From positions 38,982 through 102,981 of the forward strand of contig JAQGMF010000016.1 in the NCBI GenBank assembly GCA_028292505.1: DNA of 64,000 nucleotides, read 5' to 3'. Source of the stretch: Rhodocyclales bacterium. Lineage in GTDB: Bacteria > Pseudomonadota > Gammaproteobacteria > Burkholderiales > Rhodocyclaceae. Under the pieces are notes generated by a model, which was given only the letters and a program-made list of their open reading frames with translations, did no database searches and had not been told where the DNA came from. How positions within the stretch are numbered: the first letter of the stretch is position 1; each line of letters opens with the position of its first letter. A program made the position numbers and the translations under genes. Positions 63,805-64,000 of the stretch are shown in pieces.

Positions 63805-64000
63805 CAGTTGCCGCCTTCGTTGAACAGGACGCCTTGCGCCGTTTCCTCTTCACGCTGCTGGTGAGCGTGAGCTAGGCGCGCTTCAGCGATCGCCATGTAA
63901 TCTGGGTCGAGCTCGCAGCCAATAAAGCGGAAGCCTTCGAGAATCGCGGCCTTGCCTGTGGTGCCGCTGCCCATGAAAGGATCCAGCACGATGCCGCCCG
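63804..64000 (-). CDS. DNA methyltransferase, C-terminal part (5' end outside window)
   Basis: The frame is open to the window edge, so the N-terminus is missing. The C-terminal motif [13 protein letters not shown] and [17 protein letters not shown] are the SAM-binding region of the N6-adenine/N4-cytosine methyltransferase family. It may protect phage DNA from host restriction or regulate phage genes. Its stop overlaps the replication gene start. Confidence 0.88.
   Translation of the reverse strand, partial: GGIVLDPFMGSGTTGKAAILEGFRFIGCELDPDYMAIAEARLAHAHQQREEETAQGVLFNEGGN

Larger units (their letters stand above)
21954..64000. mobile_element. Prophage of podovirus type, integrated at tRNA-Thr (right end outside window)
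   Basis: From the tRNA to the window edge, almost every gene is a minus-strand phage gene. Reading right to left: methyltransferase, replication and nin-type recombination genes, tRNA-fMet, terminases, virion genes, ejection proteins, lysis cassette. A P22-like portal, a DUF4043 capsid and very large putative ejection proteins, with no sheath or tape-measure gene, point to a short-tailed phage. No disrupted gene is evident in the visible part, so it may be intact. Integrase, repressor and attR are not in the window. Confidence 0.93.

Overview
The window joins a betaproteobacterial chromosome segment (1 to about 21,950) to the tail end of a large, unfinished prophage (about 21,954 to the right edge). 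The betaproteobacterial call rests on the pilB-pilC-pilD order, the FmdB-type zinc ribbon / DUF502 membrane protein / aspS cluster, a complete fimT-pilV-pilW-pilX-pilY1-pilE minor-pilin operon and a moderately high GC content. The genus cannot be fixed from what is visible.

Chromosome. pilB (5' end outside the window), pilC and pilD encode the assembly ATPase, platform protein and prepilin peptidase of a type IV pilus. Next come the FmdB zinc ribbon, a DUF502 protein, aspS with a structured leader, an oligopeptidase B, an orphan receiver-TPR protein whose phosphoacceptor Asp is Glu, and icd. A 50-residue basic protein and malate synthase A (aceB) lie on the opposite strand. icd and aceB sit at the isocitrate/glyoxylate branch point. 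The second pilus block, fimT to pilE, supplies the minor pilins and the PilY1 adhesin processed by PilD. A TonB-like stub and a tRNA-Thr(CGT) close the chromosomal part.

Prophage. It abuts the 3' end of tRNA-Thr, a typical integrase target. Nearly all genes are on the minus strand, so the phage reads right to left. First is a DNA-metabolism block of tightly overlapping genes: methyltransferase, replication protein, DnaB helicase, RuvC-like resolvase, Gp49-type fusion, NinB, Ref-like nuclease, NinX-like DUF2591 and many small proteins. Then come a phage-encoded initiator-type tRNA-fMet, small and large terminase, a set of small virion-type proteins and a lectin-like protein with seven 20-residue repeats. 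The head and tail genes follow: P22-like portal, scaffold, DUF4043/N4 gp56-like capsid, adaptors, fibre and tail proteins. The structural block ends in three large putative ejection proteins, the last a 2,825-residue polyvalent protein with transglycosylase, pyrophosphatase-like, ADP-ribosyltransferase-like and metallopeptidase-like modules. The lysis cassette is a DUF5675 protein in the endolysin slot, a holin candidate, and Rz with a nested Rz1. This is the layout of a podovirus with a short tail. No tail-sheath or tape-measure gene and no integrase or repressor is seen, so the right end and the immunity region must lie beyond 64,000.

Two phage genes run against the rest: a 132-residue gene directly behind a consensus LexA box at the tRNA-proximal edge, and a 35-residue putative lipoprotein in a gap between the ejection and lysis genes. 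With the polyvalent protein and the phage initiator tRNA, these are the most interesting items here.
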